Assembly (NCBI GenBank): GCA_002706205.1
Contig: PAKC01000025.1
Span: 1 to 35,107, forward strand
Origin: Halobacteriovoraceae bacterium
GTDB taxonomy: Bacteria; Bdellovibrionota; Bacteriovoracia; Bacteriovoracales; Bacteriovoracaceae
DNA: 35,107 nt
Direction: 5' to 3'
The position numbers and the translations under genes were made by a program. Of this stretch, positions 1 through 9,673 are shown one piece after another. Every line of letters starts with the position of its first letter. Position 1 is the first letter of the stretch. Below the pieces are notes generated by a model. It was not told where the DNA came from. It was given only the letters and a program-made list of their open reading frames with translations, and made no database searches.

Positions 1-151
1 AATATGAGGTTGAAAGTTCAAGATACTCATAAGTAATTAAAAGAAAGTAAATTATTTAGTTGAAAAGTGGTCATCCATATGAGGTCGGTTAAGAATTTTT
101 ATTATATATTAAATACTTGGCCAACTTAGTAAGATGATGCAAGTTTTTCTT

Positions 152-192
152 GGTGTCTAAAATTTGACACCCCCTCCCAACTCAGCTAGCAT
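152..192 (+). promoter_or_regulatory. Putative sigma70-type promoter TTGACA(164-169)-N17-TAGCAT(187-192), with the -35 inside inverted repeat GGTGTC(152-157)...GACACC(166-171)
   Basis: Motif and spacing read directly; lies about 30-70 nt upstream of the ATG at 222. Confidence 0.45.
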
Positions 193-221
193 TTTAAATG
201 AGAGATTGAGGAGAAAAATCA

Positions 222-1769
222 ATGAATGATTTACAATTTTTACACGATTCTTACCAGGATAAAGGTTCACAAAATCAACTTAGCACTGAAGCGGATGAAC
301 TGGAGTCTTTTGGTTTAAATCCCAAAATATTAATTGTCGAAGATGATAAGGTCTTAGGTTTGAGCATTAAAAAGTTTTTGATGAAAACTTTAAAATGCGA
401 AGTTGAGTTATTTGTGAATTCAATGGATTGTTTGAGCCATTTGTTAAATATGCCAAATCGAAGCACTCCATTTTGTTTGATCACTGATATTAGTTTAGAG
501 CATGGAGCAGATGGGTTACATTTGATCGATAACTTAAAAGATAAAAACTTTAATTTTGTGTCGATTGTGATGACAGGTTTTGCTTCTATTGAAACAGCAA
601 TCGCTGCGACGAAGAAAGGCGTTTATCACTATTTAACTAAGCCTTTTGAACTTGAAGTTTTACAAAAGTTAGTGATGGAGGCGATTTCAAATAAATTAGG
701 GATAGCTGTTAGCTTACTTAGGTCAAAGTCAACATTAGCGGAGAGTAAAAATCAAAAACAACTCGGAAAAATACAAATCGAAGAGCCTACAGATGAAGAC
801 TTTTTTTGTGGGATGATTGGTCGTTCCAAGGTGATGAAAGATGTTTTTGAGCGAATTGAAAAGGTGGCCCTTACAGAGTCTACAGTTCTTGTGACAGGAG
901 CTTCGGGGACAGGAAAAGAATTAGTGGCAGGCGCGATTCATAAGCTCTCCTCAAGAAATCATAAAAATCAAGTCTCAGTTAATTGTGGGGCCATACCAAG
1001 AGATCTCTTAGAGAGTGAATTATTTGGGCATACCAAAGGATCATTTACGGGAGCGATCTCAGATCGTAAAGGGCGATTTGAAACAGCTCACGAGGGAACG
1101 ATTTTTTTAGATGAAATTGGTGATATGCCTCATCTCTTACAAGTGAAGTTATTGCGTGTTTTACAGAGTAAAATTATAGAACCGGTTGGCTCAACGAATC
1201 CAATAAATGTAGATACTAGAGTAATCGCAGCTACCCATAGAGATTTAGAGAAAATGGTTGAAGATAATACTTTTCGTGAAGACTTGTTTTATCGTTTGAA
1301 TGTTATTCCTATCAAAGTTCCTGCACTTAAGGAAAGAAAGGAAGACATACCTTTACTCATTTCATATTTTGCTAATCGTTTTGTTAGTGCAGATTATTCG
1401 AATGCTATTAGCTTCTCTCAAGAAGCCTTAGGAATGCTGTTAAATTATGATTGGCCAGGCAATGTTCGAGAGTTAGAAAATATTATTGAACGACTTGTTA
1501 TCTTAAGAGGAGGGAATGAAATCCTTCCAGAAGATTTACCGGCAAAAATATTTAGACATAATCCTTTATCTACTGATCATTATAAACATATTTTTGAATT
1601 ACCAGAAGATGGAGTTGATCTAAAAAAAGTTTTATCAGATATTGAAGACTCGCTTATCTTACAGGCCCTTAGTTATACTGAAGGCAATAAGAACCAAGCC
1701 TCAAAACTTTTAAGCTTGAATCGAACAACTTTAATAGAAAAAATGAAAAAGAAATCTCTTCATATTTAA
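222..1769 (+). CDS. Sigma54-dependent response regulator (REC-AAA+-Fis), probable flagellar regulator
   Basis: REC domain (ILIVEDD, LITDISL), Walker [15 protein letters not shown] loop, Walker [19 protein letters not shown]-terminal Fis HTH. Confidence 0.93.
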   Translation: MNDLQFLHDSYQDKGSQNQLSTEADELESFGLNPKILIVEDDKVLGLSIKKFLMKTLKCEVELFVNSMDCLSHLLNMPNRSTPFCLITDISLEHGADGLHLIDNLKDKNFNFVSIVMTGFASIETAIAATKKGVYHYLTKPFELEVLQKLVMEAISNKLGIAVSLLRSKSTLAESKNQKQLGKIQIEEPTDEDFFCGMIGRSKVMKDVFERIEKVALTESTVLVTGASGTGKELVAGAIHKLSSRNHKNQVSVNCGAIPRDLLESELFGHTKGSFTGAISDRKGRFETAHEGTIFLDEIGDMPHLLQVKLLRVLQSKIIEPVGSTNPINVDTRVIAATHRDLEKMVEDNTFREDLFYRLNVIPIKVPALKERKEDIPLLISYFANRFVSADYSNAISFSQEALGMLLNYDWPGNVRELENIIERLVILRGGNEILPEDLPAKIFRHNPLSTDHYKHIFELPEDGVDLKKVLSDIEDSLILQALSYTEGNKNQASKLLSLNRTTLIEKMKKKSLHI

Positions 1770-1774
1770 GTTGA

Positions 1775-2773
1775 ATGACTCCTCTAGAACTTAGAGAATT
1801 AATCATTAAAACTAAGAGCCAAACTTCAGTTGAGAAAATTCTCGAACTTAATCGAATACTTGATACTTTTTTTATTAAAGATCTTGAAAAAGTTGAAGCC
1901 ACTATCCTGTCCTCAAAAGATGAAGCTTATGCTGGGATTCAGCCAGATGCTTTGTTGACGCCTTATTTGGATTATTACCATATATTAGCTGATTTAGAGG
2001 ATGAAGAAGTCTTACTAGACGTAGGTGCAGGACATGCTCGAGGAGTTTTTTTATCTCAGTTTTTGGGTTTAAAAAACTGCTTGGGGGTGGAAAATATTCA
2101 ACAAAGAGTGAGTTTTGTAAAAAAGGCACTAAAGAGATTAAATTTGTGTTCTGAGGCTATTTGTTTAGGTGATATGACAGTGAATCTCAAAATGGCCGAT
2201 GCTTATTATCTGTACTTACCCAAGAATAAGGCGCTCGATTTGGTGCTATCTCATATTTTAATGAGATCAACTCATAGAACTCAAAAGATTTATGCTTGTG
2301 AATCCCATGGTGATCTTATTGATTATTTAAATCAGCTTAGCTGTCTCAAACTAATGGGAAAGATAAAATGTTCTTTACCTAGGCATAATAATTGGATCCA
2401 TAAGTATGAGGTTGTTTATCAAGCTTCAAGTGAGAAAGGTATAAACGATTTGGCCCATTGGTATTTGTTGAATATTAATAAAAAATACCTATGTTCTTTT
2501 CGTTATCTCCATTCTAAGTCGGGTCTTTCTTATGAGTGGTTAGTTTCTTTGGAGTATTTAGAACTCGTTTTTTATCATGGCCATTTAAGCTTTAAAACTA
2601 AGAGTGGCAGGATTATAGCAATGGAGCGGGAGGAAAAATTTTTAAACTTTTTCTGTGACTCTCAATTAGAAAAAATATCTCACTCTATAAAACCTTCAGA
2701 AAAACTTCTAAGAAAAGAGAATAAGCTTTTTATTGAATTGTCTAATGGGCATATTCAAGAAGTTTTTTCCTAG
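1775..2773 (+). CDS. Class I SAM-dependent methyltransferase-like protein
   Basis: Motif I-like LLDVGAGHARGVFLSQF followed by GVEN; begins 5 nt after the upstream stop. Confidence 0.6.
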   Translation: MTPLELRELIIKTKSQTSVEKILELNRILDTFFIKDLEKVEATILSSKDEAYAGIQPDALLTPYLDYYHILADLEDEEVLLDVGAGHARGVFLSQFLGLKNCLGVENIQQRVSFVKKALKRLNLCSEAICLGDMTVNLKMADAYYLYLPKNKALDLVLSHILMRSTHRTQKIYACESHGDLIDYLNQLSCLKLMGKIKCSLPRHNNWIHKYEVVYQASSEKGINDLAHWYLLNINKKYLCSFRYLHSKSGLSYEWLVSLEYLELVFYHGHLSFKTKSGRIIAMEREEKFLNFFCDSQLEKISHSIKPSEKLLRKENKLFIELSNGHIQEVFS

Positions 2774-2917
2774 AGATTTTTGCTCAAGCATTTTCCTGTA
2801 TAAAGCACTAAAATCAATAAGTTAAGTTTATGTTTGTTTTTTGACGGGAAAAAAAATTCCTAGGAGTAAAATTTTCCTTTTTTCATCTCCAAAATATAGT
2901 ACAATAGTTAAGGGAGA

Positions 2918-2940
2918 AGGTTTAATAGGATGTTAAACCT
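2918..2940. promoter_or_regulatory. 8-bp perfect inverted repeat AGGTTTAA-N7-TTAAACCT upstream of the TPR-like gene
   Basis: Read directly; lies 31 nt before the ATG at 2971. Confidence 0.35.
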
Positions 2941-2970
2941 CAATAAAAAGTAAACAGGACGTTTTGAACA

Positions 2971-5736
2971 ATGAAGTTATGTTTCAATTTTTTGACATTC
3001 TTCTTACTATGCACAGCATTTGCTAGTAATCTTTTTGCCCAGTCATTAGTTCAAAAGTCTGAGAAGTCCTATTTGCGTTGGACAATATCTTCTTTAAAAG
3101 AACAATTAAAAATTAATAAGTCTCAAAATAAAGTTATTCTTCAAAGTATCGATGCTGAGTTTTTTGAAAAACTTTCAGAAGATATAGCAAAAATTTCTCG
3201 TAAAAAAGATTATCATTCAAGTTTTCGCTTCTTTGAGCCTAAAGTTCCAGGAGATGCTTACAAGTTAGAAGTTGTATTAAAAGATAATTCTATTGAGCTT
3301 TTTAATTTTTATAAATCAGATCAACAAGCTTATATTTTAGATTTTTGGGTTAATCAAGATGTCGTAGCGGTTAAAGAGGCAGCTGTCCAGGCCCCTCCTA
3401 AAGTGGCAAAGCTTAATACACCTCCTACAAAGACAAAAACAAAGCCTAGAGCTAAAAAGAAAACTTCAGACAAAGTTGAGAAAGTTTTAGCCGTTGATAA
3501 GACTGCTCGTCTTAAAGTTATTAACCCTGAGGAAGTGATTTCAAATCAAAGCAGTAAGGGGTATCGCGATTTTAGATATGGAGCAGCTTTTCTTTGGAAT
3601 TACGATGCTTTTATTCCTCCTTTAGCCGATGATATTTCTTTGAATATTAAAGCTCCGGACTTTTTGTATCATATTAAAGATAGAGAGTATTTAGCAGATA
3701 AAAAACAGGCCCATATGCAGCTTAATATAAACTTTTATCGCAAAGAGCAATGGGGTTTAATGACGAGATCAATTAAGCTTTATGAAGAGAAGTATGGAAG
3801 AGATAATAATAAAAATTTAAATGATTTTATGAAAGCTGTTTCAATGATTAAGAATGTCATTAAAACAAAAATTAAGCCAGTCTATTCCAGCAAAATGGAT
3901 GAAGCAGGGGATATTGTTCCTGCTAAAGACTTTTCGAAGGCTGGTGTGTTGGCAGCTGCGAGAAATATCCTCACTAATATTATTGATTCTTCTGAAGACT
4001 ATGAATTAAATAAAGCAGTTCTACGTTATTTAATTCAATATTCTAAAGATGAAAAAGATTATATTCAAGCTCTGAATTATGCTAAATCTCTTTATGTAAA
4101 AGCCTCTGAAGACTTTGATGATGAAATGATTATCTATAGCTCAAAAGTTATTTTAAATTCTTTAGCAAATTTAAAACAAATTGAAAAAATAAAAGAATTC
4201 TTAGGTAATAAAGCAGTTATGCGAGTTCTTCCTAAGCAAGTCGGCTTGGCCTATATTTCCTATGTTCATTTATATCAAGATGAAACATCCCAGGTGATAG
4301 CACAGTTTAAAACAAATCAAGCATCACTTGTTAAACCCATTCATCCCAGTATTCTTTTTAATACAGCAGAGTCATTTTTTAGACAAGGCGAATATAAAAA
4401 GGCAGTTAAACTTTTTGATGAACTCATTGATAAATATTCAAGTTTAACTAAAACAGGTCAAGCAAGGTTAAGGATAGCTTTGTCCTATGACTTATTAAAT
4501 GAAGATGTTGATAAAACTCTAAGATTATATCAAGATGCGATTAATAAGTCGTCAGACTTAAAAACTCGGTATGAAGCGAAAATGCGTTATGTCGGTTTAA
4601 GGGTTGCTAGAAATAAATCTTTAAATGATAAAGACGTAGAAACAATTGCGTTTTTACAAGCGACAGAGGGCGAGAGAAGAAATTTAGATCTTCAGTTAAA
4701 AAAGCTTTTATGGTTAACACGTCTGAGAACAATGTTGAGTTCAGAGAAGTATTCTGAAGCATTATCATATTTATCAGCGTTACCTTTAGATAATCTGAGA
4801 CAGATTGATCAAAGAACTTTTCATGGGGATGGTGCTGAGGTCGTTTTAGGAGTTATTCAAGAAAGTTATATTAAAGAAGATTATGCTAGAGCTGTTAAAC
4901 TCTGGGAAATTTATAAAAAACGATATAATAATAAGGTCGCAAGAAATCCTTATTTGAATTTTATCGTAGCAGACAGTTATATAAAATTAGGGTTATTTAA
5001 GTCTTATCAAAGAGTTCTTTCAGACTTAAAAAGTATTAATGAAAAACGTGTACGACGTTTCCCTTTATGGGTTAAACCTTATAAAAAAATATCATCAAGT
5101 GATTATGTTTTAGAGTTAGAAATAAACTCTCTGTTAAAACAAAATGATTATAAAGGCTTAGCGAAATTGTTGGAGAAAAATAAAAATAATAAGAATATAA
5201 ATTATAAATTTTACAATGGGCTTGTTTCCTATCATTTGAAAAAATATAATGAAGGGGTAACAAGTTTTGAATCTTTACTTGTTAAGCCTAATCTCAATAA
5301 TATTCTTACACCAGGACAAAATTTAACAATGCTGAAAGCCTATCTTGAATCTTTATATGAGTCTTCTGAACCCAAGGTGTTTCGTCGAAAAAATGCGGCT
5401 TTGACGAATGATTTGAGAAGAAATTTACGCCCAAAATACAAAGAGCTAGTTGGAAGAGCGGACTATTTATATATTGAATCACTTTTTTCTGAAGAGAATA
5501 TTAATTATGAGTTATTGACAGCTAAAACAGAGGAATTTTTAGCTGACTTTTCGCAATCTCAATATTTGATGAGGGTTAAGTATATTGGCGCTGTTGCCCA
5601 AATTAATAATCGCAATGAGAATAAAGGCAGGAAGCTTTTAGAGGAATTGCTAAATGATAAAAATGTACCGGAGTATTTAAAAGGGTTAGCGAGATCGGAG
5701 TTATCTACGCTTGAATTAAAGAATAAGACAATTTAA
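2971..5736 (+). CDS. Large exported TPR-like repeat protein
   Basis: N-terminal signal peptide (MKLCFNFLTFFLLCTAFASNLFAQS); helical TPR-like segments such as LFNTAESFFRQGEYKKAVKLFDELIDKY. Confidence 0.7.
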   Translation: MKLCFNFLTFFLLCTAFASNLFAQSLVQKSEKSYLRWTISSLKEQLKINKSQNKVILQSIDAEFFEKLSEDIAKISRKKDYHSSFRFFEPKVPGDAYKLEVVLKDNSIELFNFYKSDQQAYILDFWVNQDVVAVKEAAVQAPPKVAKLNTPPTKTKTKPRAKKKTSDKVEKVLAVDKTARLKVINPEEVISNQSSKGYRDFRYGAAFLWNYDAFIPPLADDISLNIKAPDFLYHIKDREYLADKKQAHMQLNINFYRKEQWGLMTRSIKLYEEKYGRDNNKNLNDFMKAVSMIKNVIKTKIKPVYSSKMDEAGDIVPAKDFSKAGVLAAARNILTNIIDSSEDYELNKAVLRYLIQYSKDEKDYIQALNYAKSLYVKASEDFDDEMIIYSSKVILNSLANLKQIEKIKEFLGNKAVMRVLPKQVGLAYISYVHLYQDETSQVIAQFKTNQASLVKPIHPSILFNTAESFFRQGEYKKAVKLFDELIDKYSSLTKTGQARLRIALSYDLLNEDVDKTLRLYQDAINKSSDLKTRYEAKMRYVGLRVARNKSLNDKDVETIAFLQATEGERRNLDLQLKKLLWLTRLRTMLSSEKYSEALSYLSALPLDNLRQIDQRTFHGDGAEVVLGVIQESYIKEDYARAVKLWEIYKKRYNNKVARNPYLNFIVADSYIKLGLFKSYQRVLSDLKSINEKRVRRFPLWVKPYKKISSSDYVLELEINSLLKQNDYKGLAKLLEKNKNNKNINYKFYNGLVSYHLKKYNEGVTSFESLLVKPNLNNILTPGQNLTMLKAYLESLYESSEPKVFRRKNAALTNDLRRNLRPKYKELVGRADYLYIESLFSEENINYELLTAKTEEFLADFSQSQYLMRVKYIGAVAQINNRNENKGRKLLEELLNDKNVPEYLKGLARSELSTLELKNKTI

Positions 5737-5759
5737 TTATAACAAAGACAGGAGGTCTA

Positions 5760-6698
5760 ATGTTTGCATCAGAATTAAGGTTGGTAGGAAATCACCCAAA
5801 GTTTATCAAGGCTATTGAATTTGCAGGAAATGTGGCAGTCACTAAAGCACCAGTTCTTATTGTTGGAGAATCTGGGTCTGGGAAGAAAACAATTTGTCAG
5901 TTCATCCATACAAAGTCGGCGAGATCATCATTACCTTTATTAACAGTTGATTGTTCTCAAGAGGCACAGACAGTTGAAAATGAAATTCTTGGTTATAGAG
6001 ATGAAGAAGGACGTTTTAATAAAGGTGTTCTTGAAAGATCAAATGGGGGATCAGTTATCCTATCCAATATTGATGCTTTAGATGAGAAATTTCAAAAGAG
6101 ACTCTATCAAATTTTACAAGAACTTTCTGATTATGACTTAGATGTTCGTGTCATGGCCACAACATCAAAGAACCTCTCTAAATACGTTGGAGCAGGAAGA
6201 TTTTATCGTGCCCTTTATACTTATTTCTCCGGTTCACAAATAACGCTTATACCTCTTAGAGAGCGCGACAGTGATATCGAAGAATTAGCAAGCTTTTTTG
6301 CAAATGAATACGCGAAAGAGAATAATAGAGGTGAAGTCAATTTTTCTGATGAAGCAAAAAAGAAAATCGCAAGTTTTTATTGGGCCCATAATGTTGCAGA
6401 GTTGAAGTCAGTGATTGAAAGTACAATTGAAAATTCTAGTGGTGAAGAGATTGATGTAAGCGCAATTGAGATTGGAGAGAAGAAAGCAGAAACGGTAGCA
6501 AATGATATCGATGAAGATGGAATGAGATTAATGTCTTTAAAAGAAGCTGAGAGACTTCTTATTAAAAAGGCACTTATTCATACTTCTGAAAACAGAACTC
6601 AAGCAGCAAAGATTCTTGGCGTCTCTATTAGAACATTAAGAAATAAAATTAATGAATATAGAGGTGAAGGAAATAATTACTTTGTAAACTTAAGGTAA
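5760..6698 (+). CDS. Degenerate sigma54-activator-like AAA+ protein with Fis-type HTH
   Basis: Walker A GESGSGKKT and C-terminal AAKILGVSIRTLRNKINEY; no REC domain, no GAFTGA, Walker B DE replaced by SN. Confidence 0.85.
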   Translation: MFASELRLVGNHPKFIKAIEFAGNVAVTKAPVLIVGESGSGKKTICQFIHTKSARSSLPLLTVDCSQEAQTVENEILGYRDEEGRFNKGVLERSNGGSVILSNIDALDEKFQKRLYQILQELSDYDLDVRVMATTSKNLSKYVGAGRFYRALYTYFSGSQITLIPLRERDSDIEELASFFANEYAKENNRGEVNFSDEAKKKIASFYWAHNVAELKSVIESTIENSSGEEIDVSAIEIGEKKAETVANDIDEDGMRLMSLKEAERLLIKKALIHTSENRTQAAKILGVSIRTLRNKINEYRGEGNNYFVNLR

Positions 6699-6703
6699 GT
6701 TTT

Positions 6704-7111
6704 ATGAACGTCAATGACAAAACATTACAAGCATTAGCTGCGGCGACAAAATTTCGTGAGATGAGACAAGAGATTATCTCATCTAATATCGCAAATAAAG
6801 ATGTTCCTGGTTATAAGTCCAAAAGAATAGACTTTGAAAAAGCTTTGGCCAGGGCCTTAGATGTTGATGGACAAATGGGAATGAATACTGATGGACCTCG
6901 ACATTATGATGTTGGTAGTGGTGGGTTTAATAATTTACAACCCGAAGTCTATGAAGACCCTAATGGTGTCGTAAGTGAAGATGGTAATACTGTCGATGTT
7001 CAAGAAGAGATGGCCTTAATGGCCGAAAATAAAGTGATGTATGATGCTTTAGTCCAGCTTATGAATAAAAAACTTGGACTGATGAAGTACACAATAAACT
7101 CTGAAAGGTAA
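6704..7111 (+). CDS. flgB: Flagellar basal-body rod protein FlgB
   Basis: SSNIANKDVPGYKSKRIDFEKAL and order before flgC. Confidence 0.93.
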   Translation: MNVNDKTLQALAAATKFREMRQEIISSNIANKDVPGYKSKRIDFEKALARALDVDGQMGMNTDGPRHYDVGSGGFNNLQPEVYEDPNGVVSEDGNTVDVQEEMALMAENKVMYDALVQLMNKKLGLMKYTINSER

Positions 7112-7120
7112 GGATAAAGT

Positions 7121-7558
7121 ATGGATTTGCTTAAAAGTATGAAAATAAGTGCTAGTGGTTTAAGAGCTAACTTAAAACGTACGGAAGCTATAAACTCTAA
7201 TATTGCTAATGCTCAAACAACGAGAACAGCTGAAGGGGGTCCATATAGACCTAAAAAAGTTGTGTTTGGTTCAGAGCCAGCGAGAGATTCATTTTCTGAA
7301 GTTTTAGAGGGAGAAATTGATGCCCAAGCTCAGACGGTTCATGCAACTGAAGTTATTAATAGTGATAAGCCACCAGTATTGAAGTACGATCCTACTCACC
7401 CCGATGCAAATAAGGAAGGTTACGTGGCCTATCCGAATATTAATGTCATGGTTGAGATGGCCGACCTTTTAACGGCCCAAAGAGCTTATGAAGCAAACAT
7501 GAAGAGTTTAAAAATTACCAAAGGTATGGCCCAGAAAGCCTTAGAGATTGGTAGATAA
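7121..7558 (+). CDS. flgC: Flagellar basal-body rod protein FlgC
   Basis: SGLRANLKRTEAINSNIANAQTTR; C-terminal MADLLTAQRAYEANMKSLKITKGM. Confidence 0.95.
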   Translation: MDLLKSMKISASGLRANLKRTEAINSNIANAQTTRTAEGGPYRPKKVVFGSEPARDSFSEVLEGEIDAQAQTVHATEVINSDKPPVLKYDPTHPDANKEGYVAYPNINVMVEMADLLTAQRAYEANMKSLKITKGMAQKALEIGR

Positions 7559-7573
7559 AAGAGGAGATAACTT

Positions 7574-7933
7574 ATGGCCATTCATTCTGTTGGACAAATG
7601 GCAAGTACATTAAAAAATTATAATGTCGATAACTGGTCGAAGTCGGTTGAGCTAGGAAGCAAAGTTGACTTTAGAGGGGACTTCCCTCCGATGGAAGAAG
7701 CCTCTGAGTCGAATCAATCTTTTGGTGACTTTCTTGCTAATTCAATTGCTAAGGTTAATGGCTTACAGCAAGATGCTAATGTGGCCATGCAAAAGTTAGC
7801 AAGTGGCGAGTCCAAGAACTTACATGAAACACTTTTAGCAGTAGAGAAAGCGGATATTGCTTTTAAACAAATGAACCAAGTTCGGTTAAAAGTTATTGAC
7901 GCATATAAAGAAATAATGAAAATGCAGGTTTAA
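7574..7933 (+). CDS. fliE: Flagellar hook-basal body complex protein FliE
   Basis: SGESKNLHETLLAVEKADIAFKQMNQVRLKVIDAYKEIMKMQV. Confidence 0.93.
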   Translation: MAIHSVGQMASTLKNYNVDNWSKSVELGSKVDFRGDFPPMEEASESNQSFGDFLANSIAKVNGLQQDANVAMQKLASGESKNLHETLLAVEKADIAFKQMNQVRLKVIDAYKEIMKMQV

Positions 7934-7970
7934 TCAAGAAGAATATGAAGATTGAATCAGGAGGATTCAC

Positions 7971-9659
7971 TTGCAAGAATTTTTAAATCAGGTTGTAGAA
8001 AATTTTATTGAGTTTTATCGTTCATTAGACTCTCGAAGAAGAGTGAGTTTGTTTCTCATAAGTGGAGCGATTGTTTTTGCGATGGTTATGATTGTAATTT
8101 GGGCCACAAAGACTCAATACAAACTCCTTTATTCAGATCTAAGTAAAGAAGACTCAGCTAAAATTCAACAGATTTTAAATAATGGGAAAATTGCTTTCCA
8201 ACCCAAAAAAGGGGGCCAAGAAATCTATGTCCCAGAAGATCAAGTTGATAATATGCGACTTGAAATTGCTAAAATGGGAGTCAATTTTAATTCAACTGTT
8301 GGTTATGAGGTTTTTGATAATCAGGCTTTTGGAACAACCAGCTTTGTTCAAAAGATTAATAAGCAAAGGGCCTTAGAGGGCGAGCTTATGAAAACCATTA
8401 AACATATCAGGGGAATTAAAAGGGCGAGAGTTCACCTTTCATTACCTGAGTCTAGTCCCTTTGTTTCAGAGAAAAAACCACCTGGAGCATCTGTCGTTTT
8501 AGATTTAGAGCGAGGTTTAACCCTAACCAAAGAAGAGATTAAAGGGATTCAACATTTAGTTTCGGCAAGTGTTGATGGCATGCGTGTGAAAAATGTTGTT
8601 ATTATTGATTCAAAAGGTGAAAAACTAACTGAAAATATTGGTGACCCAATGGCCCAACATACGGCCAATCGCTTAGCTTTGGAGTCCAAAGTTAATGGAC
8701 AATATGAAAGCCAAATTGAAGAAATATTAAAAAGAGTTGTTGGAGAAGGAAAAGTTATTGCTAAAGTCAATGCTAAAATGGACTTTACTGAATCTTATCA
8801 AACAAAGACTTTATATGACGGTGAAAACACTGCCGTGTATTCAGAAGTTAATAATAAGCAAAACTTAGAAGGCTCTAGACCTTCGCCACAAGGAATACCT
8901 GGAGCAAGAAGTAATCTTCCTGGAGAACAACCTCAACCAGGAATACCAGAGACGAGAAATAATGTAGATAAATCTCTGGTTACAAGAAATTATAATGTTC
9001 CAAAAACAGTGATCAAGTCAAAAAAACCAACTGCAGAGATTCAAGCTTTATCTGTAGCTGTTATGGTCGATGGCAAAAGGATCCCTGTTTTAGATGAAAA
9101 TGGTGAAGCCGTTTTAAATGAAGACGGGCTGCCTGTAACAAAGTATGAGCCTTGGAGTGATGCCGAAATTGCTAACTTTCAAGCCATTGTGGCTTCGGCG
9201 ATTGGAATAAGTGAAGCAAGGGGTGATAAAATTGTCATTAAAAATATGGAGTTTGCTAAAGAAGATCTTTCTGAGGCAGAAGCTTTATTAAGACAAAGAG
9301 AGAATAGAGAAATAATTAAAAATTTAACAAAGTACCTTATGATAGGTGTTTTGATCTCATTGCTTTTCTTTGTTGTTGTCAGACCTTTTATCCAGTGGGT
9401 AACGGAAAATACTGTTGAGTCTATTGAGGACTTTCTTCCAAAAACCATTGAAGAACTGGAGAAGATTCAGGCCAATCAAAAGCTTCCCGGACTGGAAGAT
9501 GCTTTACCCACAATTGAAGATAAGATGAATCCAGAAAAGATTGAAGGAAATATGATAAGAGAACGAATTATAAATCTAGTAGAGGCCAATCCGGCTAAGG
9601 CAGCACAAGTTGTTCATGAAATGATTCATTCTCAAGAGACAAGTAGAGAGATAGCTTAA
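7971..9659 (+). CDS. fliF: Flagellar MS-ring protein FliF (TTG start)
   Basis: LLYSDLSKEDSAKIQQILN, RARVHLSLPESSPFV, two terminal TM segments; AGGAGG-like SD before TTG. Confidence 0.96.
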   Translation: MQEFLNQVVENFIEFYRSLDSRRRVSLFLISGAIVFAMVMIVIWATKTQYKLLYSDLSKEDSAKIQQILNNGKIAFQPKKGGQEIYVPEDQVDNMRLEIAKMGVNFNSTVGYEVFDNQAFGTTSFVQKINKQRALEGELMKTIKHIRGIKRARVHLSLPESSPFVSEKKPPGASVVLDLERGLTLTKEEIKGIQHLVSASVDGMRVKNVVIIDSKGEKLTENIGDPMAQHTANRLALESKVNGQYESQIEEILKRVVGEGKVIAKVNAKMDFTESYQTKTLYDGENTAVYSEVNNKQNLEGSRPSPQGIPGARSNLPGEQPQPGIPETRNNVDKSLVTRNYNVPKTVIKSKKPTAEIQALSVAVMVDGKRIPVLDENGEAVLNEDGLPVTKYEPWSDAEIANFQAIVASAIGISEARGDKIVIKNMEFAKEDLSEAEALLRQRENREIIKNLTKYLMIGVLISLLFFVVVRPFIQWVTENTVESIEDFLPKTIEELEKIQANQKLPGLEDALPTIEDKMNPEKIEGNMIRERIINLVEANPAKAAQVVHEMIHSQETSREIA

Positions 9660-9673
9660 TATAGAGGTTTAAA

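Noticed and set aside
275-484. Minus-strand 69-aa ORF
   Set aside because: Antisense to the receiver domain of a well-supported CDS; no recognisable domain.
9179-9448. Minus-strand 89-aa ORF
   Set aside because: Lies wholly antisense to fliF; likely chance.
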